Source: Vespa crabro
Lineage: Eukaryota > Arthropoda > Insecta > Hymenoptera > Vespidae
Assembly (NCBI RefSeq): GCF_910589235.1
Contig: NC_060960.1
Coordinates: forward strand, 1,525,339-1,589,338
Length of the DNA stretch: 64,000 nucleotides
Reading direction: 5' to 3'
Every line of letters starts with the position of its first letter. Position 1 is the first letter of the stretch. This document shows positions 13,301-26,523 of this stretch, in pieces. A program made the position numbers and the translations under genes. The notes below the pieces were generated by a model. That model was not told the DNA's origin. It saw nothing but the letters and a program-made list of their open reading frames with translations, and did not search any database.

Positions 13301-14589
13301 TTTTGAACAATCGACGTGATAAGTCCGGCATTAACTGTTTCAGAATTTGGACCGTGAGGAAAATAATTCTGAGAAGCTTGATAAACGGTAGGTAGAGTCA
13401 CTATTTCTTTAATAGTTGGCAAAAAATATGATGCAGGTAGATTCAACGGTATCGTAGTAATTAACATTGGTGATTGTAAATTAGGAGACAACGTAGTCGC
13501 ATCTTTACGAGTCAATGTAATTTCTTGTTCTTTCAATGGATTATTTGTCGTCGTTTTCAAAAAGTCCCATACGATTTTACCATAATCATTTGTCGATTGA
13601 TCAACGATCGTTCGTTCGGGATTATTATAAACAGTCGTTACGTCCGTTATTCGATCGGTTGGATTTTTGTTATAAATATTTTCGTTTTCTGTCTCATCTT
13701 CTTGACGATCGTGATTATTATTTTCATTGCTAGATATTTTATCATTAGCAGTTGATTTTCCTTCGGAACTCGTGGATTGTTTTAATTTCTTCGAATCGAA
13801 CAGCCGTATGTCCGAATCACCTTCGACTTCCTCAGCTTCTCGCTCGAGATCTTTTTCTAATATTTCAATTTCGTTTCGAACTATCAATTTAGGATTCAGG
13901 TTAGATTCCAAATAATTTTCACGTGAATTTTCTTCGTTGTTTTCATCCTGTTCATTATGGTCATCCTCGCGTTTTGTTGGTTTGTCCGAAACTGTCCTTT
14001 CCTCGCCATGTTTTTCTTTCAATTGATTACGAAGATTTCTATTAAAATCCTCATGAAAATCAGCGTCCCTGGTGTGTCCAGCATGATCGTAAGCCGAATC
14101 CTCATAGCCTTCTTCTGTGTAAACTGTGTTCACCTTAGAATTCTTCACAACTTCACGTAATCTTAATGCGTTTAGTTTTTCTTCGTCAGTATTAGCTTCC
14201 TCGATGGCTTCCTCTCGTGGTGCACGTTTAACCGTATGAGTTCCTCTAACTTGTGCATATATTTTTGTAGGTACAAAATCTATAGAAATATTTTTCTCTT
14301 TTGATGGTTTGGCCCAATCACCTGGTGCAAAATATTTTGGTTTCGTTGCAACATCCTTTTCAGAATTTTCATGTTCGGAATAAGGTATTTTATGATCCGG
14401 TGGTTCTTCGATATCTTCTGATGATATCGAAGAGATATCTTTGGACGTTGATATCTCGTTCGGATCATTTTTAACAAGTTCTTTCGATCGAATAAATTTT
14501 TCGTCGTCAGAAAAAATTTCGATAGCTAATGATCTATTACAAATTGTATGGATTAATAGTAGAAAGAAAATGATCGATTTTACATCCAT
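7328..14589 (-). CDS. Gene C: giant secreted disordered protein, 2 exons
   Basis: The main exon 14589-8599 encodes 1997 residues. It ends at the strong donor GAA|GTAAGT in phase 0 and joins exon 7564-7328, which starts after TTTCAG and adds 78 residues (2075 in total). If the donor is not used, the frame continues 26 codons to a stop at 8521. The N-terminus MDVKSIIFFLLLIHTICNRS is a clear signal peptide. The rest is highly charged and low in complexity, with Glu/Asp/Lys/Arg/Ser/Thr/Asn-rich stretches, a poly-Pro run (LLPPPPPPSLPL), a Thr run near residue 1830 and a furin-like RTRRKR near residue 740. Only two cysteines follow the signal peptide (about residues 932 and 972), in the one segment that looks foldable. 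The second exon is Glu/Lys-rich and ends with a basic Tyr-rich tail. I recognise no domain. Secretion is well supported; function is unknown. Confidence 0.8.
7590..8545. repeat. Tandem array, ~185-bp unit, intron of gene C
   Basis: At least five diverged copies in tandem. The landmark TAATAAT(C/T)GTAATT begins at about 7741, 7927, 8108, 8292 and 8498, so the period is 186, 181, 184 and 206 bp. Each copy also holds a TTCATGGAATTTTTTATG-like segment, a GAAGATCA segment and a GGAAAAC segment. The array fills almost all of the 1034-nt intron, and its last copy runs into the 3' end of the long open frame. Confidence 0.85.
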
Positions 14590-14777
14590 TCCTTAATATT
14601 AATCACGATAAGTCATTATAATATTGATGATACTTTTTTTTTTAAACTTAGACTTTATCACGTCTCGCACGATTATTTCACTGCACTTTGAATTTCGATC
14701 GAATAAAATACATCACAAAGTTGATATTTGTTTCTATATATTCACTTTACGTTCTACGAAATCTTCGCTTGTACTGT

Positions 14778-14809
14778 TGAACATTATAATCGTGTCGAGC
14801 CGATTTATA
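14778..14809 (-). promoter_or_regulatory. Core promoter of gene C (TATA + initiator)
   Basis: TATAAAT reads on the minus strand at 14809-14803. TTCAACAG places an initiator A at 14778, 31 nt downstream. This predicts a 5' leader of about 189 nt before the ATG at 14589. Confidence 0.55.
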
Positions 14810-14849
14810 TTTTCTGGTCGTGTAAAAAGTAGTGGGGTAGGGTGAGAAA

Positions 14850-15320
14850 TGATAGAGTTAGCTTTAGAGACTTTATTCACGGAGCGTGCAGTCCGTCGAC
14901 GTTCGACGATTTTGCGATCTCTCGATAGTACCTTCTCAGAGTTTATTACTAGAAAGGGAATAAAATCGGAATATAATAGTATCAGTACCACTTACGGACA
15001 CTTTCGTTTTGCGTATTTTTATTTTCTCCGATAAATCTCGATTGAAGGTATTGTAATGAGATTTCTCGATTATGTTTTGTTCAATTGCTATAGAACGTAA
15101 CGTAACACTAATAGATTATATATATAGTTATACATTAACACGCTAAATATACTGATCACTGGTGACTGGCAAATTAATTTTTTTGATATTCCAACTTACG
15201 TACATTTCTAAGATTTCTTTTATAACATTTTAGGAGATTAAAGTTTTTTAATAACAACAGTAAAATCTAATCTAGACGTTATTACTATCTTGTATGTTTC
15301 GTCTAGAAAAAATGTATAGA

Positions 15321-15365
<45 letters not shown>

Positions 15366-17340
15366 TACATATAATATATATTATATATATTATATATTAT
15401 AAGGAAGATATTAATTTATATTAATTTGACAAATATTATATATATATTAGATATTAACGTGTGTGTGTGCGTGTGTATGTGAATGAATATATAAGGTATA
15501 CCGTTTATATAAAAAGATTTAACTATCCCATAAGAAATCGAATTTATGAAAATTTTTTTATAGAAATGTTTTTGCAGATTTGTTTGACATGAAGAAACAT
15601 ATCACATGAGTGCCAATTTTTATTTTGCAAGATTTAGCGATTACTGATGACAATGAAGATATACAAGAAGACATACGCAAAAAGAATAAAAGATAAAGAA
15701 GGATGATCAAGAACTTTCATAATAAACATATACTATAGACAAATGCAAGGATATGCATTGTAAACGATAGAGAAATTATGAGATTTATTATAAGTTAAAT
15801 CCACAATGATGTATCGATATAAATCATAAATAAAGAAAACTATACAAGCTAAATAATAAAATTAGTCCTTCTTCAGTAATCTATTAATACATATTATACA
15901 TTACATTATATTGCATTATAAATTGTATAATACTGTATTATATTATATCTCAATTTATAAGGATAAGTAAATATCAATATAATTAGTAAATATAATGTAC
16001 TTTATACATATAAATAATTAAAATGAAAATAAATATTTGTTTTGAATAAAAATTCAATGTGTTTTTTCTTAAATCCAATCATTAGTACACCAATTATTCT
16101 TCATACCTCAAATCGTTTTTGTATAGTAATCATATGATGCAAAAATGACAGAAAAAAGTTTTCTCAATTTCATAAAGATAAAAAGCCTGCAAAGTTTGAT
16201 TTGTGGGAAAAATATCTGCTTTGTCAAGAATTTAACTTTTCAAACAGAAGAATATAACTTATCAGGAGGTGACATGATTTTATGTGCCATCTCTTCGTGA
16301 GTCATGTGATCCTGATACAAAACTCGATTTTCACTTTTCCAGGAACAATTTTCACTTTGTCCAGAATTTGTCAATTTTAAAAAAGTCAATTTTTTAAATA
16401 AGGAGTAATGGTAGAGGATTTAGTAAAGAACACTGTAAATTTTTCTTCGCGTTAAACATTTTTATTTTCATTGTTATTAGTAATAGTATATACATTGTAT
16501 TTCTTAATTGTACAAAAGTTTATTTTATTATATAACTGGGGCTATAATATAATATAACACTATGATACAATATAATAAATATAGTATTATAAATAATACG
16601 ATATAATGTAATATAATATTGTAATAAAGTATGTTCTCATAGTAAAGTATGTTCCCATTATACTTCTCAAATTACAGGGCTAATTAAACAAAATATATTT
16701 CGTAAGAAGTTCGGCCTTCGTACGCAACATGTAGCCTAGTAACAGGCAACCGGCGATACGTGATTATATCATTTCGGAACTCACAAATTTATAATATAAT
16801 TTATAACACTTTACAACAATAAAATACCTCATATGGTAAGTGATGAATTTGTCTTAACAAAAGCCATCCAACTGTAAGAAAAAAATATATTTTCATAAAA
16901 AAAAAAAAAAAAATAAATTTAACTTCGAAATTTATCCGACCATTTGATCTCTAAAAATATTGGACTTACATGACATGTCTCTTCATACCAAACAAATCTG
17001 TTAAAAGATTATTTTAATAGGTTCAATCTCTTACGAGATATTTCAATGTTTGTTTGATATAAACGGGACACCCTGTATATAAGCGTTGGTAGTCATCGTG
17101 CTAATGAGTTCATACCACATGATTCAAAGTGCTACGAACTCTTAACTGAAGCGTTCCACAGAGAAGGTTCCATAATAGTTCTTTAGAAGTTTCGGTCGAA
17201 GGAAGAAAGTCGAAACGCATGCTGCATGGAGTCGTCACGCTTCGCGAATCGACACGGTTAGGAGTCAGATAATAGCTTTTGCCGAGACAAACGATTCACG
17301 GACGACCGAGTCAAGTAAATCGCTTCGCATTCTGTCTATT
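14850..17340. other. Intergenic stretch between gene C and NT1
   Basis: No gene is supported. A TA run and TATATTA tract lie at 15325-15415, followed by a GT-rich patch near 15460. AT-rich unique sequence follows to about 16680. From about 17085 to 17340 the sequence is less AT-rich and non-repetitive, which may mark a regulatory or decayed element. Confidence 0.4.
17055..17085. mobile_element. Possible DNA-transposon end motif
   Basis: GGGACACCCTGTATA at about 17066-17080 looks like the outer end of an inverted-repeat DNA transposon of a kind widespread in insects; this is from general memory. The right end of the foldback near 19155 carries the similar GACACCCGGTATA. I could not find a second end or a transposase here. 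Confidence 0.25.
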
Positions 17341-17345
17341 TGGTC

Positions 17346-17516
17346 TCACGATATTTCAAATATTTCGATTGCTCCTTTTTCCACAGAGAGAGAATCGTTA
17401 CTTGTTTTTATACGAATGAAATAAAAATAAGTGTAACCTTCTTTCAACGTTAACGAGTAGAAGTCGTCGACGATTTCGAAGAATTTATCGTCTTCAAATT
17501 CAAGTTTAATAATCAT
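17346..17516 (-). CDS. Possible small ORF, 56 residues
   Basis: The ATG at 17516 runs to a TGA at 17348-17346. The peptide starts MIIKLEFEDDKFFEIVDDFY, is acidic and amphipathic, and has no cysteine and no signal peptide. Unlike most short frames here it avoids simple repeats and uses several C-ending codons (TTC, ATC, GTC, GAC, TAC), as in real coding DNA. It lies between gene C and the NT1 3' end on the same strand. It could be an independent small protein gene, a piece of NT1 3' UTR, or chance. Confidence 0.3.
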   Translation of the reverse strand: MIIKLEFEDDKFFEIVDDFYSLTLKEGYTYFYFIRIKTSNDSLSVEKGAIEIFEIS

Positions 17517-17916
17517 CTTTCTCTTTTCTTTTTTGTTTTGAGTAATCACCTAGAATTTCATTTCCAACATATACATGTATATATATGTATACATATGTAA
17601 TGTATATGTATGTATATGTGTGTGCATGTGTGTATATAATAGATATTTACATATATAATATGTATATACTATTATTATTATTATAGGTATATGATAATTC
17701 ATTTTATTTTCTTAAATTTAACGTATAAATAAAGAGTACAGCAATATATAATAATAAATATAAAAAATGGTCACGAACAATTAATCATTTATCTAGGATG
17801 ACTTATGATACTATTATAAAAGTCATCTTTAATAAAAGATACATTAATGCGAACGAATATAATACTGTATTCCGATATTTAAGCACGAATTCGTCATTGA
17901 GATTCATATTCGTTAT

Positions 17917-17919
<3 letters not shown>

Positions 17920-17975
<56 letters not shown>
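17920..17975. repeat. (TA)n microsatellite
   Basis: A run of about 28 TA units lies just downstream of the NT1 stop codon, within its likely 3' UTR or flank. Confidence 0.9.
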
Positions 17976-17977
<2 letters not shown>

Positions 17978-18167
17978 CTTACATACATATATACATATAT
18001 TTAAACATTTTTTGTTTTTAACAAAATTTATACATCTATCCTTTATATAATACACGATCGTTTGGATCGATCATGAATTTCGATAAATAACAAATACAGA
18101 AGAAGATAATTACAATTCTTTACGAAAGAACGATGCGTCAGGTACTGATAAAAGATAACGAGATATT

Positions 18168-18399
18168 CTAAGATGTTAACATCGGTTTCCAAGAATTCGA
18201 ATCGTTTGGAACGTCGGACAATTGCATTGGGAATTTGATTTCCGAAGATTGCAACATCGATGCTTCCGGTTTAAAGAAATCTAAGATCGGATGGTAGTTA
18301 TAATTGATTCGTCTTGGAGGTTCTTGATATTCTTCGTCAAAGCCACTATTTTGTAGTCTAGTAGAAATGTTTGTATCTTGATCGAACGGTTGACTATAC
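18168..18399 (-). CDS. NT1: NT1 exon 9: end of C-terminal extension
   Basis: It starts after TTTGTGCAG; its first G completes an Arg codon split with exon 8. It encodes YSQPFDQDTNISTR and about 60 more residues rich in Pro, Asn and Ser, ending KPMLTS. It has no cysteines. The acceptor sits directly against the left arm of the foldback element. Confidence 0.85.
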
Positions 18400-21300
18400 C
18401 TGCACAAAGAAAAAGGATTCATTTTTTTGACACAAGTCAAATTTGTTATACCAATTATTTCATTTTAAACGATCCATCCAAATATCATCGATTCTATTGG
18501 ATTTTATAAATAAATGATTCAAATAAAAGTTTTGAGATTTGGAGGGAGAAATGTAATTTATTGAAAATATTTTATAAAAAAAATTGTTCATGAGATACAA
18601 AAACCAAAATATCTTTTTATTGAAATCGATATTGTAAGTATGACGAAAGTTATAAAGAGTATCAATACGAATCCAACGAATATCTTTTCATCGAAATTTT
18701 ATCGGGTTATGACAATAATAGTTATGGCTCAGTATGTCACGGCACTTGTGATTTATGATCTGTTATCTGTGTTCTATGACATAATTTGTGATATATGATT
18801 GCGATCTGTTTTCTTTGTTCTTTGTTTTGTGTTCTGTAATATGTGACCTGTGATTGTTCTTCCTAACTATTATAACCCGATGAAATATCGATGAAAAAAT
18901 ACTTTATAGGTACTCATTGAATTCATATTGAAATTCTCTATAACTATTGTTAAGTTTAAAATATCGATCTTCATTAAAAAAAAATACTATGACTACAATA
19001 TCGGTCTAGATAAAATTGTCTAACTGCATCCTCTATAAAGTAATTGCAATAAATATTACATTTCTTCTTTAAAAACTTCACAACTTTTATTTGAAACGTT
19101 TGTTTATCAAATCCAATAGAATTGGAAATATTTGGTTGGATCGTTTAAAATGTGACACCCGGTATATTGACTTTTTCAAAAAATTCGTGTCACTTCTCCA
19201 TATTTGTCATGATATTTCTGTAAAACAATAACTGTATTAAACACGTATTAGTTAAATACTTGAAACTGGATTAACAATGTCTATATATTTCTTTCTTTCT
19301 TTTTTAATTTAGTATTTTATTTTAATTTTATATCTCATCAAAAGTGGAAGACAACAAAGTGTTTATTTTTAACATTTAATGTTCTTCTATTACAAAAAAA
19401 AGAGAAAAATGTGCAGAACTTTCTAATAGTGATGATAATAAAATCAAGACAGTTATCAAGAGAAACCAACACTATATAATGGTCATCAAATAACATAGAT
19501 ATTAAATTTATCAAAAAACTATGAGAGAGAGAGAAAAAAAGAGAGAGAGAGAGAAAGAGTGATAAAGAGGAAAAGAGATTGACGAACATTTAATAAACCT
19601 GGTTTAATTAATCATCAATACGACCTTACTCTTTATACTTTCGTTTTTAATGATATGACTGACCTGTTAAATGAGCTATTATTAGAATTATCAGGGAGTT
19701 CCTCCATTTGAGAAATAGATTCCCTTCTGAACGGTGGTCTGTGTCTAGTAGGCCTAGAAGAAGGTCCTTTATTCAATGGGCCAATGTATCCAGGAGCTCT
19801 CGTATTGGGTGCATGTTGATGAGGTAATTTATCGAAGGGTCTGTGAACGGACGAGGGTACCTTTGGTCTGGTTCGTCCAGGAAGGGTGAAACTGGGTCGG
19901 CTGGTTGACGAAGTCTCAATCACCGGCCTTTTGTTACTGGACAATGCTGGAAAACATTTGTTTTGACAATCGTGATATCTCGTTAATGACAACAAATTTT
20001 TGTAGTATTTACCGATATCTGAATCGTAGCTCGGACCTGGATTGTTGTATTTACTGACGTAATTATGATTGGGCTTGCTCAATTCTTGATAATCGTCCTT
20101 TGACTCGTTATTAGTAACAAATTCAGCTCCAGGAAATTTTTCTTTAGGTTTTAGCGGCGGATCTTTTTCATGAGGTGGAAATATCTCGGAATAACCATGA
20201 ACGTGACAACTGCAACAGGTAGGTACCTTAAATATATCCATATGTAGACCTAATTTTGAATCCCATGTTAACAATCGATGATAATTGTAAACTTGTACAC
20301 AAGAGGAACGATAGTTCTCCGATATGAAGGAACAACTGCTTCGAGTATTACTGAAATAAAAGATAAGATATCGTTATTTTTATTAATTGAATCAATTTTT
20401 TCTGACTGTTCACTTAAAACGATAATTTTTTCTTCGAAGATCAACACTTACGAACACTTCTCCAAACGTAACGTTTGAGTATGCTCTCCCGTATTTATTA
20501 TGTATTTCCAAATTCCAGATGCCGCTCTGGCCAATTGTGGACGTGCATATTTAACTGTAGACGGACATGTGAATCCTTCTTCGACATTGTCAAATGGATT
20601 GTCAGATCTAAGGAAAGAAATTTATTATCAGATGTTCACTATTGCATTTATGTAACTATATAATCAATGGTATATGTCTCATGTGTTTTCTTTCAAACGA
20701 TGGATTGCATTTGAAAATGGTGAAAGTTAATTAAACGATGTGAAATATATCCTGAAATCGTTCTCACTCTATTAAGAAAAAGTTCTTTTTCTTTTTCTTT
20801 TTCTTTTTTTTTTTTTTTATTCTTTTTTATTTGTTTTTTTTATTTTCAATCTTTCTGTGTCTCCCGATTTCTAAACATCATTGTGTTCGTTAAATTATCG
20901 CTTACATTATAAGGCTATTTAACTGTGCAAATTTTATTGTGTAAATAATAATCAAGCCATTAATACTCATAGATATTATTTAAATTCACCTTTTGATTTC
21001 ATTACTCTCGTAACGATTCTCATAACGATTTTCGTATCGATTTTCAAAAGGACCGGACGAATGGTCGTCGAATCTTCCCTCTTGTACCTTGTAATCAGTC
21101 AACAAAGCTGCCACCATGTCTTTGTTGCTTCTTAAACTCCTCGTTATCGCTTCGCTTTAATAGGGTAGAAAAATGTAAAAAAAAAAATGGAAAAAAAGAA
21201 AAAAAACGAAAAAATTAAAAATAAAAAATAAAACAAAAGTTATTTTTTACGATATCGAAAATAAAAATTGATCTTAACTTTTGAATAATATTATACGCTA

Positions 21301-23286
21301 TTGTACTTACTGCGGATAATCCGTAGCATCGAGGCATACGGTTTTAGAAAAGAAAGTACATTCCTTATCCGTGGGAACCTTCTTTGGCTCGGAAGGTTTT
21401 CTTGATGGTCTCAATGGAGACATTCTCGATGGATCTGCAAAAGCAAAAGATCCAATTTTCCTTATCTCGGATAATCTTTTGCCAGGAAATAATGACATCC
21501 ACGAGACTTTTACTTCTCTTTTTTCTCTTTTTTCTTTTTTTTTTTATTTGTTCACAACAAAGAAGATAGAATAGACCGACCTGCATAAACGTTTCTTCTG
21601 TTGAGGGAAGACGGTCTTCTCGTTGGTAGATTCACTGGTGGAGGCGGCGGCATCCGATAAAAGGGCCGTCTTCTTGGGACAGGTCTTACCGATCGCAACT
21701 CTTGTGCCTTGAACGTCCAACAAAATTAAATTAAAAAAAAAAAAAGAAAGAAAGAAAAAACAACAAGAAGGAAAAGAGACGAAGATCGATTTCAAAGGGA
21801 TCATTAACGTTAAAGTAAACCCTTTCGATCTCTCCGAGATATTTAAATATCTAGATATTCCACATTTACGACGTTACGATTGCACTTTCGCATTCACGGT
21901 CATGCGCTAATTGTATATTTCGTTGAAGTAGAGAAAATTATCTCAGGAAATAAGAACACACATAGATTTGTTTCGTTCTTTTTATTTTCATCTTCTTATT
22001 TTCTTTTCTATTATTTTTCTTTCTTTCTTTCTTTCTTTCTCTCTTTTTCTCTCTCTCTCTCTCTTTTTCTCTCTCTCTCTCTTTCTCTCTTTCTCTCTTT
22101 CTCTCTCTCTCTCTTTCTCTCTTTAATAGCCATGTCGGGAAAAGTTTCATGAGGCATTGCGATTATGCATGGTAAACGTGAACTCCTCGTGAAAGTGTAA
22201 AACGAAAGACTCTCTCGGAGAAATGTGTTAATTCGTTTATATTGTTGATTCTAATATCAATAGACATCTTACGAATTAAAATGATTTATTTTCAAAGGAG
22301 TAAGATATTTCTTGTATTTTCTTTTCTTTTTTCTTTTTCTTTTTTTTTTATTAACCTTAAAGAAAACATTTTATGACTTCTCAAATTGCGACAGGATGGC
22401 ATAGTATCAAATTACTTCCACCTTCCGAGGACGAGTAACGTAACAAGTAGTGAGGAATTCACATTGAAAAAAGAAGGAAAAAAAACGAAAGAATGAGAAA
22501 AAGAAAGAAACAAGAGAGAGAGAGAGAGAGAGAGAGAAAACAAGGATAGAAGACACCATTTCATAATAAGGATTATTATCCATATCGCGTTAATTAAGAA
22601 AGTTTAAATTACCTTTGGCAATTCCTCCGCAGTTTCCTTCCCGTCTTCTCTCTCTTTTTCTTTTTCGATCTTCACCTCATCATCTTCCTTTTTTTCCTTC
22701 CCTTTCTCCTCATCCTTTACATCCTTCTCTTTCTTCTCACCTGCTTCTTTCTCGCCTTCATCCTCTTTCATCTCCTTCTCCTCCTCTTCCTCCTCATCTT
22801 CTTCGTCCTCTTCCATCTCATCTCCAGAAATGTCGTCGGAAATGATCCTTGCGATGTCTGCACTGATAGGCAACATCAGAGCTCGCGAGGCGTTCCTCCT
22901 GCTACTATCCTCATCGCCAAAGAGAGATCGAGTCTCCACTATCGGAGATGACGGCGTTGTTTCGTTATCGCTTATTCTCTTTGAAATTAATCTTGCCATA
23001 AGCAACTTTTGCCGTACCGACATACTACGTATTATTGGTATTACCTCGCCGATCTGTTCCCTCTTCTCTGTCACTTTAAGAGCCTTTAAAAAGTGAAATT
23101 AGATAAGTCAGTGAAGTCGACTGATTTTTTTTCGTTTTTTTATTTTTTTATTTAATCCTTATCAATCTAACCTTTAGTAATATTGCCGACTACATTTTTT
23201 CAATAATATTGTATATTATTTTATTATATAAAAAAAATTATTATTATATTATTATTATTATATTATTATATAATATGATATTATTA

Positions 23287-23338
<52 letters not shown>

Positions 23339-23339
23339 G

Positions 23340-23374
<35 letters not shown>

Positions 23375-23375
23375 G

Positions 23376-23416
<41 letters not shown>

Positions 23417-23700
23417 CGTTATCAATCGTTGATTTCACATAGTATTTATAAACATTTTTAATAATAACTTTACAAAACTTCTTTGAAATTAACTAGTAAA
23501 TATACTATAATACTTTCGGAATGATAAGGATTAAAATACCTTCATAAAAGCAATTGAAATTTGACGAAAGAATACATTTTTTTTAATTATGGAAAAGTAA
23601 TTGAGTCTTTAAAGTTGACTTTTTTTTATTTAATTCTTATCCATCCAACCTTCAGTAATGTAGACAAGCGCATTTTTTTATTATTATATAAATATAAATT

Positions 23701-23736
<36 letters not shown>

Positions 23737-24046
23737 CATAATATTTATAAATATTTTCAATAATAAACAACTATCGTTAAACTTTACAAACTTTCTTCAA
23801 TAGAAGTTGACTAGAAAATATACTATAACATTCTTGAAGAGATAAGAATTTAAATATCTTGATAAAAGTATTTGGAATTGATAAGTCAGTGTAAGTTGAT
23901 TTTTTTTAGTTAATCTTTATCAATTTAACCTTTATTAATGCTGCAAATTGTATTTTTTAATAATAATAATAATAATAATATATTATTATTATTATAACAT
24001 TATTATTATATAATATATATAATATAACAGTATTATTATATTATAC

Positions 24047-24077
<31 letters not shown>

Positions 24078-25393
24078 TTATTATAAAGATATATATTATT
24101 ATATACATATATTGTTATATATTATTATTATCATTATCGTTATCAGTCGTTGATTTTAGACATTATTTATAAAATCTTTTAACAACAAATAATTATTGTT
24201 TAAATTAGCAAAATTTCTTTGAAATTGACTAGTAAACATAGCATAATATTCTTGGAATGATAAGAATTAAATAAAGTCAATGAAAACAATGAATAATCAA
24301 TGATAATTATAAGAAAAATGATTTCATTCAAGATAACGTCCAGATAAAAAATAATCACACTCGTATGTTATTTCAGATAAAGAAATCTTGTACTTTTTTT
24401 CTGTTTTATTTTATTGCTTACTCACGGATTTCACTAAGTCTCGTACTTTATCGGTCCTGTTCTTGACACTAATTTGCTCCTCGTCCATCGTCGAAGAAAC
24501 AGAAACGTCCTCTTTCGTTGAGTTTTTATCCTCGTAGATTCCATCGTCTTTCCGATCCTCTTTCGAGTCGACGTTAAACGAGGATAGTAGTACGACCGCC
24601 TAGAGAGTGAAACGGAAAGCAATGTTGTTATTTTTTCCTTTTTTCTTCTTCCTTTTTTTTCTTTTTTTTTTCTTTCTTTTACTTTACTACGTTTAAAGAT
24701 ATCTACGAGTAAAAATCATTTGTTATAATGAACAAGCGCGTGTCGTATAAGATTCTTCGTATTTTAATAGATAGCCTGGAATTCTAGATATGTTTGATAT
24801 GTGCGCGTGAAGTTATGCATTGGAAAATATTCATTCTCGAAAGATATATACATTATGCGTTCTAATATTTAAAAGAAAATCTAGAATTATTTAAGATGGT
24901 ATAAAAAAAAAAAAAAAAAGAAATCTACAAGAAAAAAGGGACTATTGCGATATCACGCGTAACAAAATATTAAAAAGATGAAAGAAACAAAAAGAAAGGA
25001 TAAACTAATATATTCCAGTAGTTTTTAATTAAGAAATGATTTCAAGGCACAATTAAAGACGATGCAACTTCCTCGAGAAGGAACAATTGTAGCGCGTGCA
25101 CAAGATAGTATTACATGTGGAGACGTAACAGTTATTCGTAAGAGGAAGCTCGGTTTATATAGCATTATCTACTAGTTTTCCAGTTAACTTAAGATTATCG
25201 CGAAGAGGAATCTCTTTTAAGGATCCCGAACAACAAGTCACTGCTGACTATACGAGTTTAGTGTCATACTATATATAAAAAAGAAACTCTGAAAGAGTTT
25301 CCATTAAAATCTTATTTATTCTCTTTTGGTTAACTATATCTCTGTTAAAAATTTATGTAATAAGAATATATATATACAATATATATTATACAT

Positions 25394-25431
<38 letters not shown>

Positions 25432-25519
25432 TCATTTATTTACAAATAATTTAGAAAAAATTCATTTGCCATTTTTCCTAATATTGGACGATACAGAAGT
25501 GTTCTGTTTTCATTTATAT

Positions 25520-25588
<69 letters not shown>

Positions 25589-26104
25589 GTTTCTGTCTCT
25601 GTCTCTGTCTCTGTCTCTTGACTACAACACGTTCTCACGTAAATTTCTTTTCCTTTTTAGCTATTCTTTGTCTTAAATAGCTAAATAAAACTTATACATT
25701 ATTTTTGTATATAAATATTGAATCATAAAATGTCCTGTTCACCTACACTCAGATTTGCCCACGTATTTCTATTTTTATCTCTCTTTCACTCTCAAATGTA
25801 ACAGGTTCACTCGTAAATTTCTTGACCTATTGTTCTAAATAGCTATATAAAAATTCATTCATAGTTTCCGCATGTAAAAATTAAATCTCGAAATTTCCAG
25901 TTTACCTATATTCTCTATCGCCCACGTATTTCTGTCTCCTTCTCTCTCTATGTTTCTCTGATTCTGGAATATAATAGATTATCTCGCAAATGTTTCACAC
26001 TGCCTAAATAGTTATATGAAATTCATTCGTCATTTTTGCATATAAGTATCTAAACTCAACATGACCTGTTCATCTGTATTCAATTCAGCACATGTATTTC
26101 ACTA

Positions 26105-26140
<36 letters not shown>

Positions 26141-26492
26141 TTTATTTATCTATCTATCTATCTTTTTATCTTTTTGTCTCTTTTGAATACAACAGGTTAT
26201 AATTTAAAATTCTCTTCCTATTGTTCTAGATAGCTAAATAAAATTAATTCATCATTTTTGTATATAAATAATAAATCTCTAAATGTCCTCTTTACTAGTA
26301 TTCAGTTTTATCAATATATTCCTTTCTTTCTCTTTCTTTTATTCTTGAATGTAACAGATTTACTCGTAAGTTTCTCTTTCTATTGTTATATAAATAGCTA
26401 GATAAAAATTCATTCATTATTTTCGCATGTAAAGATTGAATCTCGAAATATCCAGATTACCTATATTCATTTCTGCTTATATATTTTTCTTT

Positions 26493-26523
<31 letters not shown>

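Noticed and set aside
22615..22845. Plus-strand Ser/Pro/Leu/His-rich frame
   Set aside because: It is the antisense of the acidic NT1 exon 3.
23244..23438. Poly-Asn protein
   Set aside because: It is a translation of the ATT/AAT microsatellite in NT1 intron 2.
25282..25305. Short inverted repeat GAAACTC / GAGTTTC
   Set aside because: A 7-bp stem alone is expected by chance at this sequence length.
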